From Cyclina sinensis (lineage: Eukaryota > Mollusca > Bivalvia > Venerida > Veneridae), in assembly GCA_012932295.1 (NCBI GenBank), contig JAAONU010000014.1:14573039-14637038 (forward strand): 64,000 bases of DNA, written 5' to 3'. Shown here one piece after another: positions 22,727 to 32,929 of the stretch. Made by a program: the position numbers and the translations under genes. The notes beneath the pieces were generated by a model. It did not search any database. It saw nothing but the letters and a program-made list of their open reading frames with translations, and had not been told where the DNA came from. The first letter of the stretch is position 1, and each line of letters begins with the position of its first letter.

Positions 22727-24403
22727 ATGTCCAACATTAGTGTAGAGAACACCAATTTGGTTGAGACGATAGCGGATGCTTTCTTCACGTGGTTCCAGAC
22801 CGATATTTTACCGGTATGTACGGCCATCTTTGATATCCTTGTTATCATCATTGGCGTCACCCTAAATATTCTGTTGCTTGTCACATTCAGAAAGAGAGGA
22901 CTTTTCAATGAAGCAAGCTCTCATATTGTGCTCATGCTCATTGTGGCGGACTTTCTTAGCTACGTATTTTTGTTGCTGCCTAGCGTGATATCTTCCTTAG
23001 CGACTTCGTGGATTTTATCGCAGCCTGTTTGTGAAATTCATGGAAGTATGATTTTCTCGCTCATGTTCTTGAATTTCGGATTTGTCACTGTGCTGAGCAT
23101 AGAACGAGCTATAAAACTTTGTAAGGCGGATACTGACCTTTACGACAAAATGTTTGAATCTCAAAAAGTCCGCAATTTCATTGTAACGCTTGTCTGGGTT
23201 TTATCTGCATTAATAGGGTTCATACCGATAACCGGTACAGCTGATATTAGGTACAGCTTTTACCATCAAGGCTGCATGCTTGACTACGAAGAATCTCCTG
23301 CGTTTCTGATCCTGCATTTTCTTCTAACTGTGGCCGTGTCAACAATTATTGTTGCTGTGAGTTATTCCTCAATCTTTGACATTCGTCGTAAGATGCTGAT
23401 CAAGAATCGTCTCAAAAGGTCTGAGAAAAAGAAACATGAAAACAGTAGGAACACAATCGCGTCAGATATAAGTGGAAATTCGCTTCCTACAATCGTAGAA
23501 ACTGATGACGATGTTTTCTATCTTAAAAAGAAAGAAACTGCATTCGAAAACAACCCGGCGACTGAGACCGGTAAGGAAAAACCAAATCTTTGCAAGAGGA
23601 GGCCTAGGTCCTCACCACGTCGGTCACTTCTCTTCGAAGTTTTCAGCGATGATGAGGAAAATCCTGCCTTTCACTTGGCCATCACTTACATAGCTTTGTG
23701 GGGCACAATAATGGTCTGCTGTCTACCGTATATGTGCGTGTCTTTTTACGGTACTTTCAACGACGGGCCTCTGTGGGGAGGATTTTATTCCGTAACTCTT
23801 CTGATAATGCACACCTGCTTTGCCGTGAAGCCGATTGTTTACCTTGGTCATAATCGTCATTACAGAAACGTTACAAAACAGACTATACCAGAAGGAGTAC
23901 GAACCCGGGCACGCTCAATGCGCACTTCCGTCAGTAGCATGACGGAAACGCTGGAAAACTTAATCTTTCGTTCAAATGCTCATGCGAAGTTTCGAGCAGC
24001 TATTTCGACACAGAAAGCTGTTCTCATCTGGAAGAAAAGGTGGCAGACGAAGAAAGGAATGCTAAGCCTGAAAGAGGAAAGGAATACTTTCCCCGTTTCC
24101 CCAGTTGTTACTTCGTCAATAACAAAAGATCCGATTGAGAAGAATGAGGAACCGAAGAATAACAATCAAGACATGGAACCGTTTAATACAAGCACAATTC
24201 TTGACAGAAAATCTGTAACTCCGAGCGGAGTTGTAGTCCAGACTACATCATCGTCATCCTACATTGAAGAACAGAGAAGGAAACTCCTTGGCAACCAGCC
24301 AAAAACAGTACGTTCAGGTCAGTGGAATGAAAATAACATAAGCAGTGCGAATAACATGTCTCCGGTACCAGGAATGGTGAACAGTAATCTGGCCAATGTT
24401 TAA
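22727..24403 (+). CDS. Class-A-like G protein-coupled receptor, orphan
   Basis: Intronless 558-residue frame with seven hydrophobic helices: TM1 about 30-54 (N47 in GVTLNILLL), TM2 66-90 (D75 in LIVADF), TM3 104-128, TM4 150-170 (W157), TM5 191-216, TM6 315-341 (CCLP, P334), TM7 351-372. C102 and C183 can form the usual TM3-ECL2 disulfide. The DRY motif appears as ER (SIERAIKL), and NPxxY is changed to KPIVY, with Lys in place of Asn. The N-terminus is short with an N-glycosylation site at N3. The third cytoplasmic loop is about 100 residues and basic, and the tail is about 180 residues, Ser/Thr-rich. The family is class A by architecture; I cannot name a ligand class. The first ATG is used; no upstream in-frame extension is evident. 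Confidence 0.88.
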   Translation: MSNISVENTNLVETIADAFFTWFQTDILPVCTAIFDILVIIIGVTLNILLLVTFRKRGLFNEASSHIVLMLIVADFLSYVFLLLPSVISSLATSWILSQPVCEIHGSMIFSLMFLNFGFVTVLSIERAIKLCKADTDLYDKMFESQKVRNFIVTLVWVLSALIGFIPITGTADIRYSFYHQGCMLDYEESPAFLILHFLLTVAVSTIIVAVSYSSIFDIRRKMLIKNRLKRSEKKKHENSRNTIASDISGNSLPTIVETDDDVFYLKKKETAFENNPATETGKEKPNLCKRRPRSSPRRSLLFEVFSDDEENPAFHLAITYIALWGTIMVCCLPYMCVSFYGTFNDGPLWGGFYSVTLLIMHTCFAVKPIVYLGHNRHYRNVTKQTIPEGVRTRARSMRTSVSSMTETLENLIFRSNAHAKFRAAISTQKAVLIWKKRWQTKKGMLSLKEERNTFPVSPVVTSSITKDPIEKNEEPKNNNQDMEPFNTSTILDRKSVTPSGVVVQTTSSSSYIEEQRRKLLGNQPKTVRSGQWNENNISSANNMSPVPGMVNSNLANV

Positions 24404-25263
24404 TGTGTCTTCTACACGTGACAACTTCAGTTTCTCAGATTTGTCTATTAGTTACACGATGGTCTGCTTTATTGTGTTTGAGTACTAGATTTCTAGCGGA
24501 ATCTTATCTGGAGTTATAGTTTGAAGGTTACGGTCTAAAGATTCTAACAATGTTGCCCACATTATTACAAAAATATGATATAAATATATCAATTGAACTT
24601 TTAACACTATGAAATATTCAAAGTTAAAAAAATATATATCATTGCCTACGTCACATTTGAACATTTTATTCTGAAATAGACGTGCGCCGTGTCAGTCTCT
24701 CAATTTTAAATGAATAGTAAAGCATAAACGCTGAATACATGCAATTCTTTTATCTTTTATCTATATTTCATTTTGAAATCAAGAAAATAATAACTGCTTG
24801 AATAGCTTTCTTTTAATTAACAGAGAAAATAAAATAATACCAAAAATATATATCAAAAACGAAAATAAAACCTACCTACACGGCATATATGAATTTCAAA
24901 TAAACAACTAGTTCGTAGAGACTTGCTTGCAGTTTTCGTACTATTGTCAACTCTTACCATAAAACCAAAATAATCTTGTGTAGATACTATGCACTTGATA
25001 ACATAGCTGGATTCCTGCCATACCATCATGTATTAATGTTAATAATTGTGCTTAGAGTGTTGTAATCTATCTATATTTCATTTATTTCGTGGTATTATCC
25101 ATTGATTTGGAAGGTTTAATAAGTTCAACAACGTTAACATCACGACTCTCACTAGATATGAAAATGTCTATAAAGGCAATACTTCAGTCGCTTGCTAAGG
25201 ATAGGCACAACTTCAGAAATATACATGGCAAGAAACTATCGAAAGCAGTGTGAAAACTATCAA
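24404..25263. other. Intergenic, no gene seen
   Basis: AT-rich; contains AATAAA-type signals (about 24826) that may serve the GPCR gene on + and nothing recognisable for the Ig gene on the minus strand. Confidence 0.4.
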
Positions 25264-26544
25264 TTATGTTACCGCCGAACATCTGCCCATAGCTCCAGAA
25301 TCAGGGCCTGAAAGAAAGAAGTCAGAATAAAAAGTGATGAAGACTTTTATATGACTGTGAAATTAAGGATTGGAAAAAAAAATGTTCGGTACGATCGTAA
25401 ATCTATTTCATTTTGTTTACTTTTGTTTTATCGCCAACACAGCCGACTAAAATTGTTCAGATTTAGGTCAGAAAGCTAAAAATATAGACTACTAATTATA
25501 ATATTGTAATCATTTTCCTTTTTGCCTTAACACATGTACTAAGAGCCACTATTAGTAAAGTGTGGGCTAGCTGACTTATGAAAATGAGTTGGCCGTTTAA
25601 AACCTAGTGCTCGTCACAAGGTCAAAATGTTGATTTCAAACATTGTGATTTGTTTCAGTAACAATCTTTTCGGGGTTTAAAAGGTAACGTACCGACACGT
25701 GGTTGATCTACAACTGTCACAGTTATTTGACGAATCTTGTCGTTCGACAACCAACACTTGTATGTCCCGCTGTCTTCTGTGGTGACGTTTTTTACCGTTA
25801 GTTTACTAGTTATTGCCCTTGGCGACACCAAACTACTAACGACAATTCTACCTTGTAGGACCAGTCTCTCGTATCCTTTGAACCAGACAATGTCTCCAGG
25901 TTTTGAATCTAGCTCTGTGGCATTGCAGGAAAGAGAAAAACTTTTTCCTATAGGCACGTTTTTTGGTCCTTCAAGTACCATATCTAGAAAATTAAAAAAA
26001 GAGATATTTTGTTTACGCAGATTGTAGATAATGTGTCTGGATCTCCACTACGTTAAGAACGCTAACCGCGTCATAAAGATAATCTGTTGGTCTTAAACTG
26101 ACCAGTAAAAGCCTTTTCAATTGAAGTTGTCAATTTTCTAACATACCACCTATGCATTTGCTTTGTTGCCGATAGGGGAAGGTCAGTAGTTGTACTCCGC
26201 CCTCCCTCCCACACCCCTTTTTTAATTGAAAATTGTTCCCCTTTCATCTTTTTGTAAAACTGCAGTCTGTTATATATAAAATATGAATTTATTTCAACAA
26301 GTGGTACCGTCTGTAATGTGAGCTATACAGCAACATCTTTAACAACAACAATAACAACAAAACAACCTCTTTTCCAAGAGAATAATTTTACAGAGATTCG
26401 AAAATTGGATAACTTTATGTACATGTGTACACTTTTGTAGGTTAATATATTTTGTTTTGAACATCATTTCTGTAACAAAATTCTTAACTCACCCCATGCC
26501 TGTATTCCATTTATAAAGAAAATTAAAATAAATAACGCCCACAT
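25264..26544 (-). CDS. Secreted single-Ig-domain protein
   Basis: Three exons on the minus strand: 26544-26493, 25983-25693 and 25307-25264, both introns phase 1, all with AG/GT sites; 387 coding bases give 128 residues. Exon 1 encodes a signal peptide (MWALFILIFFINGIQAW). Exon 2 is one Ig domain with the classic pattern: Cys in FSLSC, Trp in DIVWFKG, then DSGTYKC about 60 residues on, and N-glycosylation sites NAT and NVT. Exon 3 adds only 13 residues (PDSGAMGRCSAVT) and a TAA stop, with one extra Cys and no membrane anchor. The protein is therefore predicted to be a small soluble Ig protein. The phase 1-1 Ig exon is typical of metazoan Ig genes. Alternative splicing to other downstream exons cannot be excluded; function is unknown. 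Confidence 0.8.
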
Positions 26545-27177
26545 TGCTTGCTACTTTTCCGCTTTTTTTCCTGCTTCCGTTAAATTCATGTGTTTCCACA
26601 AAGTATGTTGATAACAGCATCAAATATAAAACATGCAAACCTTGTACTTCTGCCAGAGATGTAGGTGTGTATGTAATGAGGTGATTTGTCGTTTTAGTTG
26701 TTACCTATGTTCGTATTGGCAGAAACAGTGATGTAACTACCTGCAAATGCAATCTTCATAGAACTGCTTGGTAATAAAAGTAAACTCAAAGATCTAGCAT
26801 TTGAACAAACAAAAACATCATAGTGTCATTATTTACAAATTAGCAATCATGATGAATAAAGTGTGTTGAGTTATAAGTTAAGAAATGCGTTTCCACTTAG
26901 CGATGAACATTTTAAAGCGATGATTATATTTCACTTATTTCCTAAACAATTTTTTTCCTTCAGATTTGCAGATTTATTTCAGAAATGCATGACAAACCTT
27001 TACTTAAGACAACAGTATTTCAAAAGGTTAAACGATTTTGTTATGTACCCACTTTCAATGATGCATACCTTGATATTTTGGGTCGGATTTATTCAGTATA
27101 AATGAAGGTAGGGATTGTATTTTAGTTGAAATATACATTTTTCAGCAGAGCTTTAAAGCATAAAAACAAGCAGACTG
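26545..27177. other. Intergenic, no gene seen
   Basis: Contains the presumed promoter of the Ig gene (minus strand). An 80-codon + strand frame at 26863-27105 has no recognisable feature. Confidence 0.35.
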
Positions 27178-27720
27178 AAACGTATCAAAGGTGCCTACTT
27201 GGATCCCTGGAAACGTATCATAGGGTAATGATGACTACTAAGATACTTGGAAACGTATCAAAGGGTAATGATGCCTACTTGGATACTTGGAAACGTATCA
27301 AAGGGTAATGATGCCTAATTGGATACTTGGAAACGTATCAAAGGGTTATGATGCCTACTTGGACACTTGGAAACGTATCATAGGCTATGATGCCTACTTG
27401 GATACTTGGAAACGTATCAAAGGGTTATGATGCCTACTTGGATACTTGGAAACGTATCAAAGGGTTATGATGCCTCCTTGGACACTTGAAAACGTATCAT
27501 AGGGTAATGATGCCTAATTGGATACTTGGAAACGTATCAAAGGGTTATGATGCCTACTTGGATACTTGGAAACGTATCAAAGGGTAATGATGCCTACTTG
27601 GAAACGTATCAAAGGGTAATGATGCTTACTTGGAGACTTCGAAACGTACCAAAGGGTATTGATGCTTACTTGGATACTTGGAAACGTATTAAAGGGCAAT
27701 GATGCCTACTTGGATACTTT
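27178..27720. repeat. 40-bp minisatellite
   Basis: About 13-14 imperfect tandem copies of a 40-bp unit built from AAACGTATCAAAGGGTAATG followed by ATGCCTACTTGGATACTTGG; a few units are shortened (for example at 27600). Confidence 0.95.
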
Positions 27721-29059
27721 AGAACAATTTATTTTAGCATTTGAGAAGCTATTGGCTTTCGGAAATTTTCAAAATTTTGTTGTTCTTATTCCAAATGTTT
27801 ATGACCTTGAGATGTCAAATTACAGAAGTATATATTAACAAAATATCGCCAGCACGATTGGGATGAGAGCATTGATTTAATTGTGTTTGTATTTTTTCTA
27901 CTGATAAATCCAGTACCATTGAGAATACAGTTACGGAGTTTTAAATCCAAGAAAAGTACTCTGCCTTGATCTTGTGTGATCGTGCATCTAAATAAATTTA
28001 TATTATAGTACTAAATAATTCTTGTCGCTTTTGAAGCTAAAAAGACATTACATGTTCTGTATTTATAACGCTAGTGTAGAAATTTAACGGGACCCAAATA
28101 CTGACGCTTTTGTTTTTGAATCCAACGAATGGATAAAAAACACTCGAAGTAACATTAAATCATTTGAATAACAAATGCTTTGATAGTAAATCGGCTGTCT
28201 AGTGGTATGGCTACATACTGGTATTCCATTTTAACTACAGTTAGCTATTCGAATTACTGTAATTATATAAAGAGAGCATATCTAATGTGTAAATTGTCAA
28301 TACTAGACATGGGACATAACTCGATTCAATTACTGAACTCTTGGAAGGTTTCAGGCGATGAATTTAAGACATCATAATTCTTTTTAGGTAATAAAAATGT
28401 TGACACAAGCTACCCTATAACCTTCAATGAATGAAGTCGGCAGGTTTATTGAAGTTCTTAGTCCAACAAATAAGATGGATTTAAGAAAAAATACAAAGAT
28501 TTGATACAGTCATATGCCAAGTTTTTTTTCCTTTCTGCTTATTTTTTCTATGTAAATAATAATGATTATACTCTCAAAAAAGTATAAAAAATGAAATCAT
28601 TTTTATGTGAATCAAGTTACTTGTGTGGAAAGTCAGGCTAAGACACTTTTGAATATAAATTTAAAAGGTTCGTTCGGAAATATTTCTCACAGATAGCGAC
28701 ATTTTTAGTTCTGTCCTTCTTTTGGGACTATATCTATATGACGTTATTATAATTCAGGTTTATAATTATCTTGACCCATTTATGTGGCCCAAAGGCAATA
28801 ATTTGAAATACTTCGACTTTACCTTCCTTTGATTACACTGCACAATCGAATAACATAATTAAACCGTTCACTATCTTTTGTAAACCTGACTAAAGTCTAT
28901 CGTTCACTGAACTGGGACAAAACCTTTGGTCCCGAATTCGGGTAAACTAAAAAAATGACCTCTGTTTAAAAGTAATGTGAACGCGTGCAGAAATATCTGT
29001 ATGAAGTCCCGCTTAAATTCATGTATCAACTAAGGGAAAACTACTCGTTTTTTGGGATA
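27721..29059. other. Intergenic, no gene seen
   Basis: AT-rich with no convincing coding frame. Confidence 0.4.
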
Positions 29060-29371
29060 AGACTCTCCAATGTATTAACATACAAGATGTCAGTAAGCAT
29101 CCTGAGCAGAAGCAGTACTACAAAGACCGTGAAACTATAACTTTAGAAAACGTCACGGGCATAGATTCAGACAATGAAGATTATATCTCTGTATGCGGTA
29201 AAGAATCTATAAAACGTGCACCAAATCTCGAGGGAAAAGTTTTGGAACAGTCAAATACTCGTTCCAAGAATAAAAGACCAAGTTTCAGTGTGCATCGATA
29301 GTCAAAAAGGCCCTCTGGTGACTGGCTGTGAAAATGACGATTGTTTGCATGTTTATCAGTTTCAAGAATGA
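29060..29371 (+). pseudogene. Fragment of a B-box/propeller TRIM-like gene, opposite strand
   Basis: A frame from about 29060 reads through ENVTGIDSDNEDYISVCGKE, matching the DVTTDSEGNIYVCGKSS segment near the C-terminus of the three intact genes at 33, 46 and 61 kb, then hits a stop (TAG near 29299). After a frame change the sequence gives VTGCENDDCLHVYQFQE and a TGA at 29369-29371, matching the last residues of those genes (IVGCENDDCIHV.KFIE). Only the C-terminal end is recognisable, with a frameshift. It lies on the + strand while the intact genes are on the minus strand, so it is an inverted, older paralogue. Confidence 0.75.
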
Positions 29372-30469
29372 AAAGAAAATTAAAACGTCTGTGATAATTC
29401 AAAACAAACTTTATTAAAATCATTACAGTAATATTTCTTTGTACAGTATTTTGTTTTTGTTTTGTTTTGTTTTGTTAATATGGTGGACGCATTTTGTTTC
29501 GTTTTTAAGAATTTCATTTCGACATAAAACTGATATTAAATCATATCTTATTTGATAGAATTCTTTAATCATTTAATGATTTGAACTGTCATTTTAGTAT
29601 TTTTATTTGCAAAAGTGTAGTATCTTAGTCAGGTACATGGCTAGCTTGTAACTGAACTCTCTGATGGCAATTTGCATCAAAACAAAACGATTTGTAAACC
29701 AGAAAAGAAAAATCAGCTGTGGTGTATTCCACTTAATTAATTACAAATTGACTATGAAATCCCGGAAGTTCTTTTGACAAGAACAAATTAGTTGTGTCAT
29801 TTCACTGCCTATGACAAACTAATTATATAGAATTCAATCATTTTGAATTGTATATATTAATTTGCAAATTTAGGTTTGATACCTTGTAGTTTCCTAAAAA
29901 AACAACAAAAAACAATCTACTTTGTGCAACAGCATATTCGTGTAGACATTTCACGTTTTAAAACATTTGCTCTCCACACACAAACTTTTCAGCATACATG
30001 TACGTATTTCATGTACACAAACATATCACAAAAGTAAACATATTTCCGTCAAACATGCATTAATCAAAGGCAGGACATATGTGTGCAAATATAAGTTCTT
30101 AGTTCTTTAAAGATACATACCCCACAATTTTGAGTATAAATGATACAAACATTCAAGTGCCAGAATAAACTGGACGTACATGCTACATTAATATTAGAAT
30201 TTATACAGAGATCTGTTGTACAATTTGGGTGGATGGCAATTTATTACAAATGAACATTTTCTCAGTGTATATATACCACATGGAAAAGAATAATCTGCGT
30301 TCTTATTTCCTTCATCAATCTTTAAAAATTTATAGAGCATGAGCCAGTTTTCAAGACTGCCCCCTTTAAAAAATACCATTACCTAATAAACTTACAACTC
30401 TCTATTTAAATTATTTTAACAAAAAGGTACGGTCTGTATTAAACAAACAAAAAACGACAAGGAAATACA
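29372..30469. other. Intergenic, no gene seen
   Basis: AT-rich with a TTTTG-repeat near 29450-29475. No coding evidence. Confidence 0.4.
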
Positions 30470-31802
30470 AATGTAGTAGAAATACCGCCTCATCAACAAT
30501 AATGTCAATGGTAACATTAGGTTCTTAACTATATGCTGTACAAATATAGCTTCAGCTGTCTTATCTACGTTTTGTCTGATGTATGCATACACATGTAGTA
30601 GAAATACCGCCTCATTAACAATAATGTCAATGGTAACATTAGGTTCTTAACTATATGCTGTACAAATATGGCTTCAGCTGTCTTATCTACGTTTTGTCTG
30701 ATGTATGCATACACATGTAGTAGAAATACCGCCTCATTAACAATAATGTCAATGATAACATTAGGTTCTTAACTATATGCTGTACAAATATAGCTTCAGC
30801 TGTCTTATCTCCGTTTTGTCTGATGTATGCATACACATGTAGTAGAAATACCGCCTCATTAACAATAATGTCAATGGTAACATTAGGTTCTTAACTATAT
30901 GCTGTACACATATGGCTTCAGCTGTCTTATCTCCGTTTTGTCTGATGTATGCATACACATGTAGTAGAAATACCGCCTCATTAACAATAATGTCAATGAT
31001 AACATTAGGTTCTTAACTATATGCTGTACAAATATGGCTTCAGCTGTCTTATCTCCGTTTTGTCTGATGTATGCATACACATGTAGTAGAAATACCGCCT
31101 CATTAACAATAATGTCAATGATAACATTAGGTTCTTAACTATATGCTGTACAAATATGGCTTCAGCTGTCTTATCTCCGTTTTGTCTGATGTATGCATAC
31201 ACATGTAGTAGAAATACCGCCTCATTAACAATAATGTCAATGGTAACATTAGGTTCTTAACTATATGCTGTACAAATATGGCTTCAGCTGTCTTATCTCC
31301 GTTTTGTCTGATGTATGCATACACATGTAGTAGAAATACCGCCTCATTAACAATAATGTCAATGGTAACATTAGGTTCTTAACTATATGCTGTACAAATA
31401 TAGCTTCAGCTGTCTTATCTCCGTTTTGTCTGATGTATGCATACACATGTAGTAGAAATACCGCCTCATTAACAATAATGTCAATGGTAACATTAGGTTC
31501 TTAACTATATGCTGTACAAATATGGCTTCAGCTGTCTTATCTCCGTTTTGTCTGATGTATGCATACACATGTAGTAGAAATACCGCCTCATTAACAATAA
31601 TGTCAATGGTAACATTAGGTTCTTAACTATATGCTGTACAAATATGGCTTCAGCTGTCTTATCTCCGTTTTGTCTGATGTATGCATACACATGTAGTAGA
31701 AATACCGCCTCATTAACAATAATGTCAATGGTAACATTAGGTTCTTAACTATATGCTGTACAAATATAGCTTCAGCTGTCTTATCTCCGTTTTGTCTGAT
31801 GT
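30470..31802. repeat. 122-bp tandem satellite, about 11 copies
   Basis: Head-to-tail units of 122 bp, nearly identical, differing at a few positions (tagC/tggC before TTCAGCTG, tAcG/tCcG before TTTTGTCTGATG, GATAACA/GGTAACA). Each unit produces a 61-codon minus-strand frame, a by-product of the repeat. Single-copy relatives occur at about 44625-44705 and 57460-57540 in the equivalent position 3' of TRIM-like genes B and C, so the array grew from gene-flank sequence. Confidence 0.97.
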
Positions 31803-32525
31803 AAGCTCTATAATATTACTAGTAATATTAAATCAACACCACTTTGCTTCTCTGGTTATATATGATTATATAACAAGCCTTTGAGCACTAAAGGAATGTT
31901 GTCAAGCTCTGTACTAGTAAGGTCTTGCAAACTGAAGTCATACTTATCATTATAGAGGGACTTATTTGTTCAAAATTATGAACCTTGATTCTTTCATATT
32001 GCTGGCCTGAAAGTTGTGATTTTTGAAATAAGCTAAGTGGAGCTTCACTCTAGTACCATACAAACGAACACAGAACAGCAAATGTTATCGCAGTATAATG
32101 AAAATCGAATAAATATAGAATTTTAATTAAGAAAGATTTAGCTTTTAGAGTATTATTTAGAATGTGTTTTTGGATTCTATATACATGCATAGAGTTCAAA
32201 ACTAGAGTTATCTTAGTCTTATAGAGTAATCTTGAAAAGTTAAGACAGAACTAAAAATGTACTACTTTATCTATAAAAACATTACAGCCAATGAACCTTT
32301 CACTTATGACAAGTTTGTTATTTATTTTTGTAAATATATGCTCAAGTCGTTGTATTTTATTTATCTTTTAGATGCACCCAGACCATCAGTATCGTTCATA
32401 TAGTTAAGAAGATAGAACTAAAAATACTACTTGATCATCTTTATCAAGTGCGTATACTAATTTATAGCTCTTATATTATCTCATAGCAGGGATATAATAC
32501 ATGTATGTCACAATAATGGTAAACA
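31803..32525. other. 3' flank of TRIM-like gene A, non-coding
   Basis: Homologous to 44706-45200 and to 57540-58020. In unit 2 the same sequence forms a 70-codon minus-strand frame (44801-45013) that is broken here. Confidence 0.5.
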
Positions 32526-32861
32526 TTAACGAAATATATAGACGTAGCCGACGGAATTGAACGGATATATTTTGTCTTCGTCAAACTCACAATGCCGCAC
32601 TGGACAAGATATATAAAAGATAACAAAACACAAAATAAGAATTATGAGCGTAAATAGTAGATAATGCATATGGAACGTTTTTTTTCTAACTGTTAACTGT
32701 AAGCTATGGCTCTGCACAAAAGAAAATCGTCTGTCACCTGGGGTCCTGTTCAAAGGCATGTGGTTTCCACACAAAATGTTTCTTTGGTTCCACTTACAGC
32801 TAATATCATGTCCCTCATTGCAACACTCCATGCAATTTATGCTCATGGAATAATCTAACAA
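32526..32861 (-). CDS. Small open frame with a membrane segment, doubtful
   Basis: A 111-codon frame starting 68 bp after the stop of TRIM-like gene A. It has a Cys-rich first half (CMECC, ISCKWNQ, ILCGNH) and a hydrophobic stretch (LLFTLIILILCFVIFYIS) that would make one transmembrane helix. The homologous sequences behind genes B (45200-45430) and C (59750-59890) are not open, so it is more likely 3' UTR of gene A than a gene. No family recognised. Confidence 0.25.
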   Translation of the reverse strand: MLDYSMSINCMECCNEGHDISCKWNQRNILCGNHMPLNRTPGDRRFSFVQSHSLQLTVRKKTFHMHYLLFTLIILILCFVIFYISCPVRHCEFDEDKIYPFNSVGYVYIFR

Positions 32862-32929
32862 TTAAAGTATAGGGAATGAATATGTTACAAGGATGATCAA
32901 ATATTGTTGTCGGCATTTACGATGTAAGG

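Noticed and set aside
25737..26027. 96-codon + strand frame
   Set aside because: Antisense shadow of the Ig-domain exon, which has the Cys-Trp-Cys pattern and matching splice sites.
30773..31690. Series of 61-codon minus-strand frames
   Set aside because: Exact by-products of the 122-bp satellite; spaced by the repeat period.
27178..31802. Possible CRISPR arrays
   Set aside because: Units are fully repeated without unique spacers, in an animal genome; they are minisatellite and satellite DNA.
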